Shown in pieces: positions 15,913 through 24,441 of a DNA stretch of 64,000 nt; position 1 is the first letter of the stretch; each line of letters opens with the position of its first letter. Source of the DNA: SZUA-309 sp965232595 (lineage in GTDB: Bacteria; Pseudomonadota; Gammaproteobacteria; Pseudomonadales; Azotimanducaceae); assembly GCA_965232595.1 (NCBI GenBank), contig OZ246983.1, positions 1,984,001-2,048,000 of the forward strand. Direction: 5' to 3'. The notes under the pieces were generated by a model. It had not been told where the DNA came from, did not search any database, and was given only the letters and a program-made list of their open reading frames with translations. The position numbers and the translations under genes were made by a program.

Positions 15913-17611
15913 AGACCCGCTGATTCGCCGGCTGCTCGAGTTGGGCAGTAGCCAGGTTGAGCGCATCGATTCTTCGCGGCACCACCGCATCCTCTCCGAT
16001 CACGTCGAACAGCCCCAGTGAGGCGAGCTGGTCGATCAGGTCTTCGTCCTCCGACACCAGATACACCGTGCAGCCGGATTCGGTGCTTTCAACGATGGCG
16101 TTCTCCAGCGCCAGCGCGACCGTAGTGTCGAGCATCGACACGCTGGAGAGGTCCAGCACCATCACGTCGTAGTCCTTCACCTCGGCATGCTGGCGGGAGA
16201 TGGCTTTGGTGACGCCGAAGATCATCGGCCCGGTCAGGTAAAACAGCAGGATGCGGCCGGCAGCGCCCTCCAGCAGCGTCCGCTCCTCGTCGTCGAGCGG
16301 CACTTCGTCATCCGCATCGCTGATCGCCCGCACAGCCCGGACCTTGCGTGACTGCACCTGGCTCAGCTTCTCGATGGTGAGCACGTTGGCGACGAACACA
16401 CCCACGCCGACGGCGACCATGAGGTCGATGAACACGGTCATCAGCATCACGCCGTACATGATGATCGTGGTCGGCAGGTTGATTCGGTGGGCGCGCTTGA
16501 GAAAGCTCCAGTCGAGGATGTCGATGCCGACCTTGATTGCGATGGCGGCCAGCACGGCCAGGGGAATGTGCTCGGTCAGCTCCGCGGCGCCGAAGATGAT
16601 GACCGCCAGGATGAGCACGCGCAGCGCGCCCGCCAGCGGTGTGCGGCCGCCAGACTGAATGTTGACGACGGTGCCCATGGTGGCGCCGGCGCCGGGCAGG
16701 CCGCCGCAGAAACCGGAGAACATGTTGCCCAGGCCCTGACCGATCAGCTCCTTGTTCGAGTCGTGATCTTTGCGGGTCAGGCTGTCGGCAATGACCGCGC
16801 TCAAGAGCGTGTCGATGCACCCCAGAATTGCCAGCAGCAGCGCATCAACCACCATGGTGGTGAGCAGCGCAGGGGTAAAGGTGGGCAGCACGATCGCCGG
16901 CAGGCCGATGCTGATCTCGCCAACGGTGGTCAGCCCGGAGTTGCCGAGCCACAGGAAAGCAACGCCGGTGCCGAGGATCAGCGCGATCAGCTGGGGCGGC
17001 AGATGATTGGACAGGCGCTTGGGCGTAAACAGCAGGAGCAGCAGCGTGGCCAGGCCGAGCAGCGCTGCGGTCGGGTTGATGCCGGCAATCAGCTCGGGCA
17101 GGGCGCTGATGGTGCCCATGGCCCCGCCGGGCTGCGTGGGTTGGCCGAGCAGCGGCGGCAACTGCAGCAGGATCAGGATGATGCCGATTCCGGACATGAA
17201 GCCGGAGATCACGCTGTACGGCATCAGGGTGATGTACTTGCCGAGCTTCAGGGCGCCGAACAGGATCTGGAAGGCGCCGGCCATCATGACCACGGTAAAG
17301 GCCATGGCGACCCCACCCTCCGGGTTGGCCGCAACCATGGTGGTGAGCACCGCGGTCATGATCACCGTCATCGGGCCCGTGGGCTCGGAGATCAGCGTCG
17401 AGCTGCCACCGAACAGCGAAGCGAAGAGGCCGACCAGCAGAGCGCCGTACAGACCCGCTTCCGGTCCGGCTCCGGAGGCAACGCCGAAAGCCAGCGCCAA
17501 CGGCAGTGAGATGATGGCCGTAGTGGCGCCACCGAACAGATCACCGCGCAGGTTTGCTGTGCTGAACCGGTTGATCAGCGTTCTCTCTGTCCTATTCCGG
17601 GATGAAAACAT
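15875..17611 (-). CDS. SulP family inorganic anion transporter with STAS domain
   Basis: 578 residues. About 12-14 membrane segments span residues 20-440, with the SulP signature region LYGALLVGLFASLFGGSSTLISEPTGPMTV at the end of the first third. A C-terminal STAS domain (about 470-560) contains DYDVMVLDLSSVSMLDTTVALAL. Bacterial SulP proteins carry sulfate, bicarbonate or dicarboxylates with sodium or protons; the substrate is not decidable here. It is monocistronic, with its ATG 127 bp from the divergent Rap1a-like gene. Confidence 0.92.
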   Translation of the reverse strand: MFSSRNRTERTLINRFSTANLRGDLFGGATTAIISLPLALAFGVASGAGPEAGLYGALLVGLFASLFGGSSTLISEPTGPMTVIMTAVLTTMVAANPEGGVAMAFTVVMMAGAFQILFGALKLGKYITLMPYSVISGFMSGIGIILILLQLPPLLGQPTQPGGAMGTISALPELIAGINPTAALLGLATLLLLLFTPKRLSNHLPPQLIALILGTGVAFLWLGNSGLTTVGEISIGLPAIVLPTFTPALLTTMVVDALLLAILGCIDTLLSAVIADSLTRKDHDSNKELIGQGLGNMFSGFCGGLPGAGATMGTVVNIQSGGRTPLAGALRVLILAVIIFGAAELTEHIPLAVLAAIAIKVGIDILDWSFLKRAHRINLPTTIIMYGVMLMTVFIDLMVAVGVGVFVANVLTIEKLSQVQSRKVRAVRAISDADDEVPLDDEERTLLEGAAGRILLFYLTGPMIFGVTKAISRQHAEVKDYDVMVLDLSSVSMLDTTVALALENAIVESTESGCTVYLVSEDEDLIDQLASLGLFDVIGEDAVVPRRIDALNLATAQLEQPANQRVFNLPVRAKAASA

Positions 17612-17738
17612 GTTGCGTCAATCGCCTTGTTCCCACCATTCGGTTGGTTCGCTTGTGGAATTCGGCTTAACCGAATGGTCCTGCAGGGACCCTCTGGTAG
17701 ATTCGATGTGTCACTGACTCAGAGGGATGTCTGGTCCC

Positions 17739-18218
17739 ATGTTGAATTTCAAAGTTCTGCAGCTGCGCCCGAGCTGCCTCGTTGCGGCGACGCTGCTGGT
17801 GTTCTCCGCGGTACCCGCCGCTGCTGTAGAAGTGCTGCCGGCACGGGATCTGGCCGGCCACTGCAGGAGCCTGTCGAGCTCAGCGGACAGCGCCGGCGCG
17901 CAGTTCTGCACGCACTACGTGCAGGGCTTCATTGACGGCGCCGTTTCTACGGACGTCAGGGTGATGATGAACATCGAGGCCGAGTACGAGCAGCGGGCAA
18001 GCCTGACGGAGCGTGCAGCACGCACGCGCATGCCCGGCTGGCACGACCAGCAGCGCGCGGCGGGCTATGCGGAGTTCTGCCTCGGCGATCCTGTGCCGCT
18101 GGCTGAAGTTGTGGAGACCGTTGCGGAGCACCTGGTGACGCAGGAAGAGACTATGGATGCGGAGCTGGCTGCTCGAGATGTGGTTTACGCAGCCCTGCGC
18201 AAACACTACCCCTGCTGA
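17739..18218 (+). CDS. Exported Rap1a/Tai-like small protein
   Basis: 159 residues from the ATG at 17739 (an in-frame ATG at 17727 abuts the purine tract and is less likely). It has a signal peptide ending near AVPAAAVEV, then an alpha-helical domain with paired cysteines (HCRSL, FCTHYVQGFIDGAV, FCLGDPVPL, terminal HYPC). The CxxYxxGFxDG pattern is that of the Rap1a/Tai family, which includes periplasmic immunity proteins against type VI amidase effectors. No effector gene is adjacent, so it may be an orphan immunity protein or a housekeeping relative. Confidence 0.72.
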   Translation: MLNFKVLQLRPSCLVAATLLVFSAVPAAAVEVLPARDLAGHCRSLSSSADSAGAQFCTHYVQGFIDGAVSTDVRVMMNIEAEYEQRASLTERAARTRMPGWHDQQRAAGYAEFCLGDPVPLAEVVETVAEHLVTQEETMDAELAARDVVYAALRKHYPC

Positions 18219-18712
18219 TTAACCCCGCCGTTCCTGAGCTTCTCTGCTTTGGCCAGCACTTTCACTTCTAGAGACTGGCGGTAGGCATGCAGCCGACCGC
18301 GCAGCTCGGCGTCCGCGGTGGCAACGATCTGGGCGGCCAGGAGGCCGGCATTGGTCGCGTTGTCGATGGCCACGGTCGCAACCGGTATGCCCGCAGGCAT
18401 CTGCGCGATGGACAGCAGAGCATCCTGACCATTGAGGACAGTGGCATTCACAGGAACGCCGATGACCGGCAGCACGGTTAAGCTGGCGGCCATGCCCGGC
18501 AGGTGAGCCGCGCCACCGGCGCCGGCGATGATGGCCTGCAGGCCACGCTCCTCCGCGCTGGACGCATAGTCGAAGAGCCGTTGCGGCGTGCGGTGCGCGC
18601 TGACGATGTCGACCTCGTGCGGGACGTCCAGCTCGTTGAGGATGTCGGCAGCGGCAGACATGACCCTCAGGTCGCTGTCGCTGCCCATGATGATGCCGAC
18701 TTTGACGCTCAC
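18206..18712 (-). CDS. purE: N5-carboxyaminoimidazole ribonucleotide mutase
   Basis: 168 residues. PurE class I motifs are clear: GSDSDLRVMSAAADIL, SAHRTPQRLFDYA with the catalytic His, and GAGGAAHLPGMAA. It converts N5-CAIR to CAIR in de novo purine synthesis, in the cytoplasm, as an octamer in the family. The start overlaps the stop of purK by 4 bp. Its 3' end overlaps the convergent Rap1a-like gene by 13 bp. Confidence 0.97.
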   Translation of the reverse strand: MSVKVGIIMGSDSDLRVMSAAADILNELDVPHEVDIVSAHRTPQRLFDYASSAEERGLQAIIAGAGGAAHLPGMAASLTVLPVIGVPVNATVLNGQDALLSIAQMPAGIPVATVAIDNATNAGLLAAQIVATADAELRGRLHAYRQSLEVKVLAKAEKLRNGGVNQQG

Positions 18713-19893
18713 GAGATTGCAGCCTCGGCTTTTTCGGCCTGTCGCCTTGCTTCAGCGAGAGAAGAGCCCAGCGCGGTCAGGTGACCCATCTTCCGCAGAG
18801 GTCGTGGCTCGCGTTTGCCGTACCAGTGGCAGTGCACGTCCGGCTGATCGGTAGCCAGCGTTGGCCAGGTTTTCATGCGCCCGTCGCTCAGGAGGTTGAC
18901 CATCACCGCCGCACGGTTCTGCACCGTTGGTGCCGCCGGTCGATCGGTGATCACCCGCATGTGCTGCTCGAACTGGGAAGCCTGGCAGGATTCCAGCGTG
19001 TGGTGCCCGGAGTTGTGCACCCGGGGCGAGATCTCGTTCACCAGCATCTCGCCACCGGGCAGCAGGAACAGCTCGACGGCAAACACGCCGGCGCCGTGCA
19101 GGCGACCGATTGCCCGACGGGTGATGGCCGTGGCCAGCTCGGAGAGGTGTCCGGACAGGTCTGCCGGGGCCACGACCCGTTTCAGCACGTTGCCGAGCTC
19201 ATCGAACTCGAGTTCCACTGGCGGGTAACAATCCACCTGGCCGTCAGCGCGGCGAACGGCGACTACCGCAAACTCCCTGACGTCCGCCAGGAAGGGCTCG
19301 ATCACCGAAGGCACGGGCCAGAGCTCGCCATCATCCGGGCTGCGGACAACCTGCACGCCCTTGCCGTCGTAGCCGCCGCGCCTCGCTTTCTGCACGAACG
19401 GGAAGCCGAACCAACCGCCGACGGTTCTGAGGTCGGCGTCGTTGTCGAACGGCCTGCCAAGGTTGGTCGGCAGGCCGTTGCTGACGAGCCATCTTTTCTG
19501 CAGCAGCTTGTCCTGCAGGACTAGCATTGAGGAGGGGTGCGGGTGAACCTGCACGGCGCCCTGGTCGGCCAGCGCTGCCAGCATCTTCAGAGTTTCCGGA
19601 GGCACCTCCTCCACCTCGAAAGTGATCACATCAACCTCGGCAGCCAGCGACTGGACGAGCGCCTGGTCGCTCAGCTGGCCCTGCAGCAGATGATCGGCGC
19701 TGAACGCAGCCGGGCTGTCTTCGCTGTGTGCCAGCACCGTGGTGCGCACGTCCAGCTTCGTGGCCGCCTCGCAGAGAAACATGGCCAGCTGGCCGCCGCC
19801 GAGAATGCCGACCCGGTGGCCAGGCTCAGCATCACGGGTTGCTGCTTCGGCCACTTCCGCTTCGCTCAGCTTCGCTTCAGCCATCTTCGCCAC
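18709..19893 (-). CDS. purK: N5-carboxyaminoimidazole ribonucleotide synthetase
   Basis: 394 residues. The ATP-grasp enzyme begins RVGILGGGQLAMFLCEAATKL after a roughly 25-residue Ala/Glu-rich extension that may not all be translated. ATP-grasp features include FPFVQKARRGGYDGKGV, VNEISPRVHNSGHHTLESC and the final TALGSSLAEARRQAEKA. It makes N5-CAIR from AIR, bicarbonate and ATP, the substrate of PurE. The predicted start overlaps the end of the upstream BI-1 gene by 17 bp; a later in-frame start would remove this. Confidence 0.96.
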   Translation of the reverse strand: MAKMAEAKLSEAEVAEAATRDAEPGHRVGILGGGQLAMFLCEAATKLDVRTTVLAHSEDSPAAFSADHLLQGQLSDQALVQSLAAEVDVITFEVEEVPPETLKMLAALADQGAVQVHPHPSSMLVLQDKLLQKRWLVSNGLPTNLGRPFDNDADLRTVGGWFGFPFVQKARRGGYDGKGVQVVRSPDDGELWPVPSVIEPFLADVREFAVVAVRRADGQVDCYPPVELEFDELGNVLKRVVAPADLSGHLSELATAITRRAIGRLHGAGVFAVELFLLPGGEMLVNEISPRVHNSGHHTLESCQASQFEQHMRVITDRPAAPTVQNRAAVMVNLLSDGRMKTWPTLATDQPDVHCHWYGKREPRPLRKMGHLTALGSSLAEARRQAEKAEAAIS

Positions 19894-20593
19894 CCAGGAA
19901 GCCGAAGATGTGCAGAAGGCTCGCGAACAGGTTGTAGATGGCCACGAACAGCGTGACGGTCGCCATGATGTAGTTGGTCTCGCCGCCGCGCAGGATGTTC
20001 TGGGTCTCGAACATGATCAGGCCGGACATCAGCAGCACGAAAATGCCAGACACGGCGACCGCAAGCAGCGGCAGCGCCATGAAGTAGGCGGCCAGGCCCA
20101 GCACGAAGGCTGCGATGATGCCGATCAGCAAGAAGTTGCCGAACCGGAGCATGTCGATCGCCTGGCTGCTTCTGGCGTAGGCAGACAGCGCGAAGAAAGC
20201 GACGGCAGTGGTGCCGGCGGCCAATGCCACCAGCGTCGTGCCGTTAGCCAGCGACAGGTAGGCCGCCAGGAGCGGGCCGAGCGTGTAGCCCATGAAGCCG
20301 GTGAGCGCGAAAACCGATACCAGGCCCCAGGCGCTGTTGCGCAGGTAGGAGGTCAGGAACAGCAGCCCGAAGTAGCCTGCCAGGGTGAGCAGCAGGCCTG
20401 GTGAGGGCAGGGCCAGAGCGGCAGTGGCGGCAGCGATCACGCCGCTGAACGCCAGGGTCATCGCCAGCAGGCGATAGGTGTTGCGCAGGGTGCTGAGCGC
20501 CGCAGCGTCCGGCGCGGTGGTGGTTGAGCCTGCGGGCGCGGCTGCGGCCGGCATGGCGCGGACGTCGACTCGATCCTGAGGTGCGTTCGCCAT
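19877..20593 (-). CDS. Bax inhibitor-1/YccA family membrane protein
   Basis: 238 residues from the ATG at 20593, which has a perfect AAAGGAGGA site 7 bp upstream; a longer reading to 20728 lacks one. Seven membrane segments follow a 35-residue Ala-rich soluble N-terminus. The family pattern LRNTYRLLAMTLAFSGVIAA, LTGFMGYTLGPLLA and the ending YNLFASLLHIFGFLGGEDG with acidic C-terminal residues is clear. Bacterial members are pH-sensitive calcium leak channels or FtsH-associated (YccA). It precedes purK-purE on the same strand. Confidence 0.93.
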   Translation of the reverse strand: MANAPQDRVDVRAMPAAAAPAGSTTTAPDAAALSTLRNTYRLLAMTLAFSGVIAAATAALALPSPGLLLTLAGYFGLLFLTSYLRNSAWGLVSVFALTGFMGYTLGPLLAAYLSLANGTTLVALAAGTTAVAFFALSAYARSSQAIDMLRFGNFLLIGIIAAFVLGLAAYFMALPLLAVAVSGIFVLLMSGLIMFETQNILRGGETNYIMATVTLFVAIYNLFASLLHIFGFLGGEDG

Positions 20594-20743
20594 CGTTCGG
20601 TCCTCCTTTGCGATAGCAATGAAGTTGATTTCGGCGCCCAAAATACACGGTAGAAAACGTCGGACTATTCGATCTTTCCTAGGCCTGGGTTCGGCCCAGC
20701 CGAAGCATCGATAGTTCGAGAAAATCATCGTAAACGTGTGAAA

Positions 20744-20762
20744 AATACGAGTTTCCCGTATT
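20744..20762. promoter_or_regulatory. Inverted repeat in the BI-1/nhaR divergent region, possible LysR-type operator
   Basis: AATACG-N7-CGTATT, a perfect 6-bp inverted repeat of 19 bp, 54 bp before the nhaR start and about 150 bp from the BI-1 start. Position and symmetry suit an autoregulatory LysR site; no consensus match is claimed. Confidence 0.4.
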
Positions 20763-20815
20763 GTTCGGTTTATGCAGACTGTTCCGCTGAGCAGTTAAGG
20801 ATCGAAGCCGAGACC

Positions 20816-21715
20816 ATGAGACACCTCAACTACAATCACCTGCTGTATTTCTGGACGGTTGCGACTGAGGGCAGCATTGCTCGAGCCTCCGAGGTGCTGC
20901 ACCTCACGCCGCAGACCATCAGCGGGCAGCTCAAGCTGCTGGAAGAGACCATCGGCGAGCCGCTGTTTCTGCGGGCGGGCAGAGGCCTGGTGCTGACCGA
21001 CACCGGCCGTGTGGTCAGCCAGTATGCAGACGAGATCTTCTCGCTCGGGGCCGAGCTGACCCAGCGGATGCGCGGGGGCGAGCCGGGCGCGCCGGTGAGC
21101 TTCAACGTCGGGATCGTGAACTCCATTGCCAAGCTGATCGCCTATCAGATCATTGAGCCGGCGTTGGATCTGGAAGACGACCTGCGAATCGTCTGCATCG
21201 AAGGCGAGCTCGAGGCGCTGCTAGGTGAGCTGGCCGTGCACAAGCTCGACCTGGTGATCTCAGATCGACCCATTCCCTCCGGATTGAACGTCAAAGCGTA
21301 CAACTATCCGCTCGGGGACAGCGCCGTGCAGTTCTTCGCGCAGAAAAACGTGGCGTACCGCTACGTGCGCAGCTTCCCTGATTGCCTGGAAGGCAGCCCC
21401 GTGTTGCTGCCGATATCAGGCAGCCCGCTGCGGCGCAGCCTGGAAGAGTTCTTCGACCGGAAGGGCGTGGTGCCGAAGGTGGTGGCCGAGTTCGATGACA
21501 GCGCGCTGCTCAAGGCCTTTGGTGAGGCCGGGGCGGGCTTCTTCCCGGCGCCCGCGGCGATCGCTGATCAGGTGGAGCATATGTATCACGCCAAGAGCAT
21601 CGGCGACATTGATGGCGTGACCGAACACTTTTACGCCATCTCTCCCGAGCGGAAGATCAAGCACCCGGCCGTCGTTCGCATCACGGAAGTGGCGCGGGAG
21701 CAGCTCGGCGGTTGA
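20816..21715 (+). CDS. nhaR: LysR-type transcriptional activator, NhaR-like
   Basis: 299 residues from the ATG at 20816. A GTG at 20738 would add 26 residues ahead of the conserved start and is rejected. The N-terminus MRHLNYNHLLYFWTVATEGSI, followed by ARASEVLHLTPQTISGQLKLLEE, is nearly diagnostic for NhaR, the activator of the NhaA Na+/H+ antiporter and, in E. coli, of pgaABCD. The effector domain spans about 95-295. No nhaA is adjacent, but an Mrp-type antiporter operon lies 3 kb downstream and could be a target (inference). Confidence 0.9.
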   Translation: MRHLNYNHLLYFWTVATEGSIARASEVLHLTPQTISGQLKLLEETIGEPLFLRAGRGLVLTDTGRVVSQYADEIFSLGAELTQRMRGGEPGAPVSFNVGIVNSIAKLIAYQIIEPALDLEDDLRIVCIEGELEALLGELAVHKLDLVISDRPIPSGLNVKAYNYPLGDSAVQFFAQKNVAYRYVRSFPDCLEGSPVLLPISGSPLRRSLEEFFDRKGVVPKVVAEFDDSALLKAFGEAGAGFFPAPAAIADQVEHMYHAKSIGDIDGVTEHFYAISPERKIKHPAVVRITEVAREQLGG

Positions 21716-22022
21716 TCTGAGCCGATCCGTTCAGGGATCGGCGTCTGCGCGCTACGTCACGGCGTGCTCTGAGCAGCACGCTGCCGATGGCGGTCCTGCC
21801 GTCGGGATGCTGACTGGAAAGCTCCAGCACCGTGCCGTTGGTCAGCTGCGCATTCAGCTCGCAGCGATACTGCAGGCTGCCCCTCTCCTCGATCGCGGAG
21901 AAGACGATCTTCGGGTTGATCACGCTGGCAACCAGCGGTGACAGGGTGAGGTTGAAGTGATGCTCGATGACTGGACGCCACGTGTCCGCCAGCTCCGGAG
22001 CGATCGTGAGGTTGAACTTCAT
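21681..22022 (-). CDS. Possible HPF/RaiA-like small protein
   Basis: 113 residues. It starts with strand MKFNLTIAPELADTWRPVIEHHF, then YRCELNAQLTNGTVLELSSQHPDGRTAIGSVLLRARRDVARRRR. That beta-helix order and the basic last helix resemble ribosome-hibernation factors of the HPF/RaiA fold, though the similarity is weak. A basic Pro/Ala tail follows and overlaps the 3' end of nhaR by 35 bp. Stationary-phase ribosome binding is inference. Confidence 0.5.
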   Translation of the reverse strand: MKFNLTIAPELADTWRPVIEHHFNLTLSPLVASVINPKIVFSAIEERGSLQYRCELNAQLTNGTVLELSSQHPDGRTAIGSVLLRARRDVARRRRSLNGSAQINRRAAPAPLP

Positions 22023-22267
22023 TTCCGTCCTCTATCTTGTTGAGGCGATTTCGTTGCAGGAGAGTTTAGGCGGCGGCCGATAGCGGACAATCAGAATATG
22101 TTCCGATGTTCCTTCGAGCCAACCGAACAGGCGCACGGTTCGTAGGAACGGTGCCGTTGCGGCCGCATCGGGAAAAGCGAAGCCCAAGCGCCGGACAATC
22201 TGCTTTATTCGCAGAGTCGGAACGGTTGAGACTAAGCCTGCGTCAACACCCCGCAAGGAGAACGGCA

Positions 22268-22993
22268 ATGGATCTCAACAAAGTAGTCAACGCACTTGGA
22301 AACAGCGGCGCGATCGGTGGTTTGGCCGGTGGCGTCGCTGGCGGTGCGCTCACCAGCGCGCTGATGAGCAAGAAAGGGAAGAAGTACGGCAAAACGTTGC
22401 TGAAGGCAGGCGGCCTGGCCGCTGTCGGCGGCCTGGCCTGGAAGGCGTATCAGAGCTATCAGCAGGGCCAGCAGGGGCAACCCCAGGCCGCGGAAGGCTG
22501 GCAGAACGGCCAGCCGCCGCCGAACGCGCAGGCACAGCCGGTAGTTGCGGTGCCGGCAGCTGCCGAGGCGTCGTTGCCAGCGCCCCAGGCAGAGAGTGAC
22601 TTCGCCATCGACCCGACAGACGCTTCGCGCGGCTCCCGTGGCCTGCTGCTAGTGCGTGCGATGATCGCCGCGGCCAACGCCGATGGCCACATCGATGGTG
22701 CTGAGCAGCAGCGGATCCTCGAGCGGCTGCAGAGCCTTGGCCTCGATGCCGACGAAAAGGCGCTGGTGGTGGACGAGCTGCTCAAGCCCTGCACTCAGGA
22801 TCAGGTGGTAGCAGAGGTTCGTGATCAGGCGACCGCGATTGAAGTGTATGCGGCCAGCGCCCTCGCCGTCGGTGAGCACGAAGCGGTGGGTCAAGCCTAT
22901 CTCGATGCGTTGGCAGCGCGCCTGACGTTACCTCCAGTGCTCATCGACGCCATTTCCTCGAAGCAGCCCGCCGGTAGCGAGCAGGCTGCCTGA
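22268..22993 (+). CDS. DUF533 (YebE-like) protein with TerB-like domain
   Basis: 241 residues from the ATG at 22268, preceded by AAGGAGAACGGCA; a longer reading from 22106 lacks family similarity. The N-terminus MDLNKVVNALGNSGAIGGLAGGVAGGALTS is Gly-rich and amphipathic, followed by a single hydrophobic helix (LLKAGGLAAVGGLAWKAY). A Gln/Pro-rich linker covers about 60-115. The C-terminal TerB-like all-helical domain has MIAAANADGHIDGAEQQRI, with an acidic metal-binding-like loop. Inner-membrane associated, function unknown; E. coli YebE is envelope-stress regulated. Confidence 0.88.
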   Translation: MDLNKVVNALGNSGAIGGLAGGVAGGALTSALMSKKGKKYGKTLLKAGGLAAVGGLAWKAYQSYQQGQQGQPQAAEGWQNGQPPPNAQAQPVVAVPAAAEASLPAPQAESDFAIDPTDASRGSRGLLLVRAMIAAANADGHIDGAEQQRILERLQSLGLDADEKALVVDELLKPCTQDQVVAEVRDQATAIEVYAASALAVGEHEAVGQAYLDALAARLTLPPVLIDAISSKQPAGSEQAA

Positions 22994-23002
22994 AACGCTG
23001 CC

Positions 23003-24331
23003 TCAACCGCCAGCAGCCGCCGTCGGTTCGGCGGTTGCCGGCTGGTCCTCTTCCCTCTGCAAAGCCTGACGGATCGTCCTTCCTGCCAGCAGGAAATGGG
23101 CGCCGGCCCAGAAGTAAGCGCCGGTGGCGATCAGGATCGCCCAACGCAGAGACTCCCGCCCGTACTCGTCGCTCAGCACATCGCTGAGCACGCCCACCAG
23201 GAACGGCCCCAGGCCGAGGCCGATGATGTTGAGGATGAACAGCAGGATGGCGGAAGCCAGCGCCCGCATCCGCATCGGTGCGAGGTTCTGAATGGTGCCG
23301 AAGGCGGGGCCGAGCCAGAGCGAGTTCAGCAGGCTGGGAACCACCAGCACCGCGATCGCCAGGTACGGTTGGTTCATGGTCATGGCGACCGCGTAGAAAG
23401 GGAAAGCGAGCAGCACGCCAGCCGCAGGCAACCAGGCGTACACCCTAAGGTCGAACCGGGACAGCCGGTCAGCCAGCGCGCCGCCGAGAAAAGTGCCGAT
23501 GGCGCTGGCGACGCCAAGCACCAGGCCGAAGTAGGTGGCGGTTTCAGCGATGCCCATCTCGTGAATGCGCATGAAGAACGCCGGCATCCACTGGCCCAGC
23601 CCGTAACCGACGAAGGAGGTCAGAGCGCCGCCCATGGCGATGTGCACCAGCGTTGGATTGGCGAGCAGCGTCTTCAGGGTCTCGCCGAGCGGGGGCTGCT
23701 CGGTTTGCGCCGCTGGACCGGCTTCCGACATGCCGCGTATGGGCTCGCGGATGGTTGCCTTGACGACGAGCGCCAGCAGCACGCCGGGAATTCCGACGAT
23801 CAGAAAAGCCGCCCGCCAGCCGTAGAACTCCGCGATCCAGCCGCCCGCCAGGAGGCCCAGGATGCTGCCGATCGGAATGCCGAGCGCGTAGATGGACAGC
23901 GCCGTTGCCCGCTGCTCAGGTGGGTAGTAGTCGGCAATCAGGGAATGGGCGGGCGGAGAGCAGCCGGCCTCGCCGACGCCAACCCCGATCCGGGCTGCCA
24001 GCATCTGCGTGAAGTTCTGTGCCAGACCGCAGAGCGCCGTCATCCCGCTCCAGACCACCAGAGCTACTGAGATGATGCTGACCCGATTCGCCCGATCCGC
24101 AAGGCGAGCGATCGGTATGCCCAGAACCGTGTAGAACAGCGCGAAAGCCAGGCCAGTCATCAGGCCGATCTGCGTGTCGTTCAGGCCCAGGTCCAGCTTG
24201 ATCGGCTCGGCCAGGATGGTGACGATCTGCCGGTCGAGAAAGTTGAACACGTAAACCACGACCAGCATCGCCAGCACGTAGTTGCGGTACTTGGGCGACT
24301 TCAGTCGCGAGACGACGTCATCTTCCTGCAT
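23003..24331 (-). CDS. MFS transporter, Spinster/hexuronate-like
   Basis: 442 residues with 12 predicted membrane helices. The N-terminal segment YVLAMLVVVYVFNFLDRQIVTILAEPIK and the MFS motif A region GIPIARLADRANRVSIISVALVVWSGMTA are typical of the Spinster-like group common in sphingomonads and marine Gammaproteobacteria. The cytoplasmic loop between helices 6 and 7 (about 195-225) is normal length. The substrate is unknown; organic acids or lipids are possible. It is convergent with the DUF533 gene (9-bp gap) and upstream of the Mrp-like operon end, in the same direction. Confidence 0.88.
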   Translation of the reverse strand: MQEDDVVSRLKSPKYRNYVLAMLVVVYVFNFLDRQIVTILAEPIKLDLGLNDTQIGLMTGLAFALFYTVLGIPIARLADRANRVSIISVALVVWSGMTALCGLAQNFTQMLAARIGVGVGEAGCSPPAHSLIADYYPPEQRATALSIYALGIPIGSILGLLAGGWIAEFYGWRAAFLIVGIPGVLLALVVKATIREPIRGMSEAGPAAQTEQPPLGETLKTLLANPTLVHIAMGGALTSFVGYGLGQWMPAFFMRIHEMGIAETATYFGLVLGVASAIGTFLGGALADRLSRFDLRVYAWLPAAGVLLAFPFYAVAMTMNQPYLAIAVLVVPSLLNSLWLGPAFGTIQNLAPMRMRALASAILLFILNIIGLGLGPFLVGVLSDVLSDEYGRESLRWAILIATGAYFWAGAHFLLAGRTIRQALQREEDQPATAEPTAAAGG

Positions 24332-24441
24332 GGTAATCCTCCCCGGCTCCTCGAAGAACGGGCACTCTGTTGCAACTCATACGCCGGGACTATCTGATCT
24401 TTCGGCAGCCTGGATTCGAGCAGACCGAAGTGTCGACCTGC

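Noticed and set aside
16487..17509. 340-aa plus-strand frame opposite the SulP gene
   Set aside because: Low-complexity Gln/Gly/His-rich product with no motifs; the opposite frame encodes an unmistakable transporter.
17739..18218. Type VI secretion immunity gene with a neighbouring effector
   Set aside because: No amidase effector, VgrG, Hcp or other T6SS gene is in the vicinity, so only family-level similarity is claimed.
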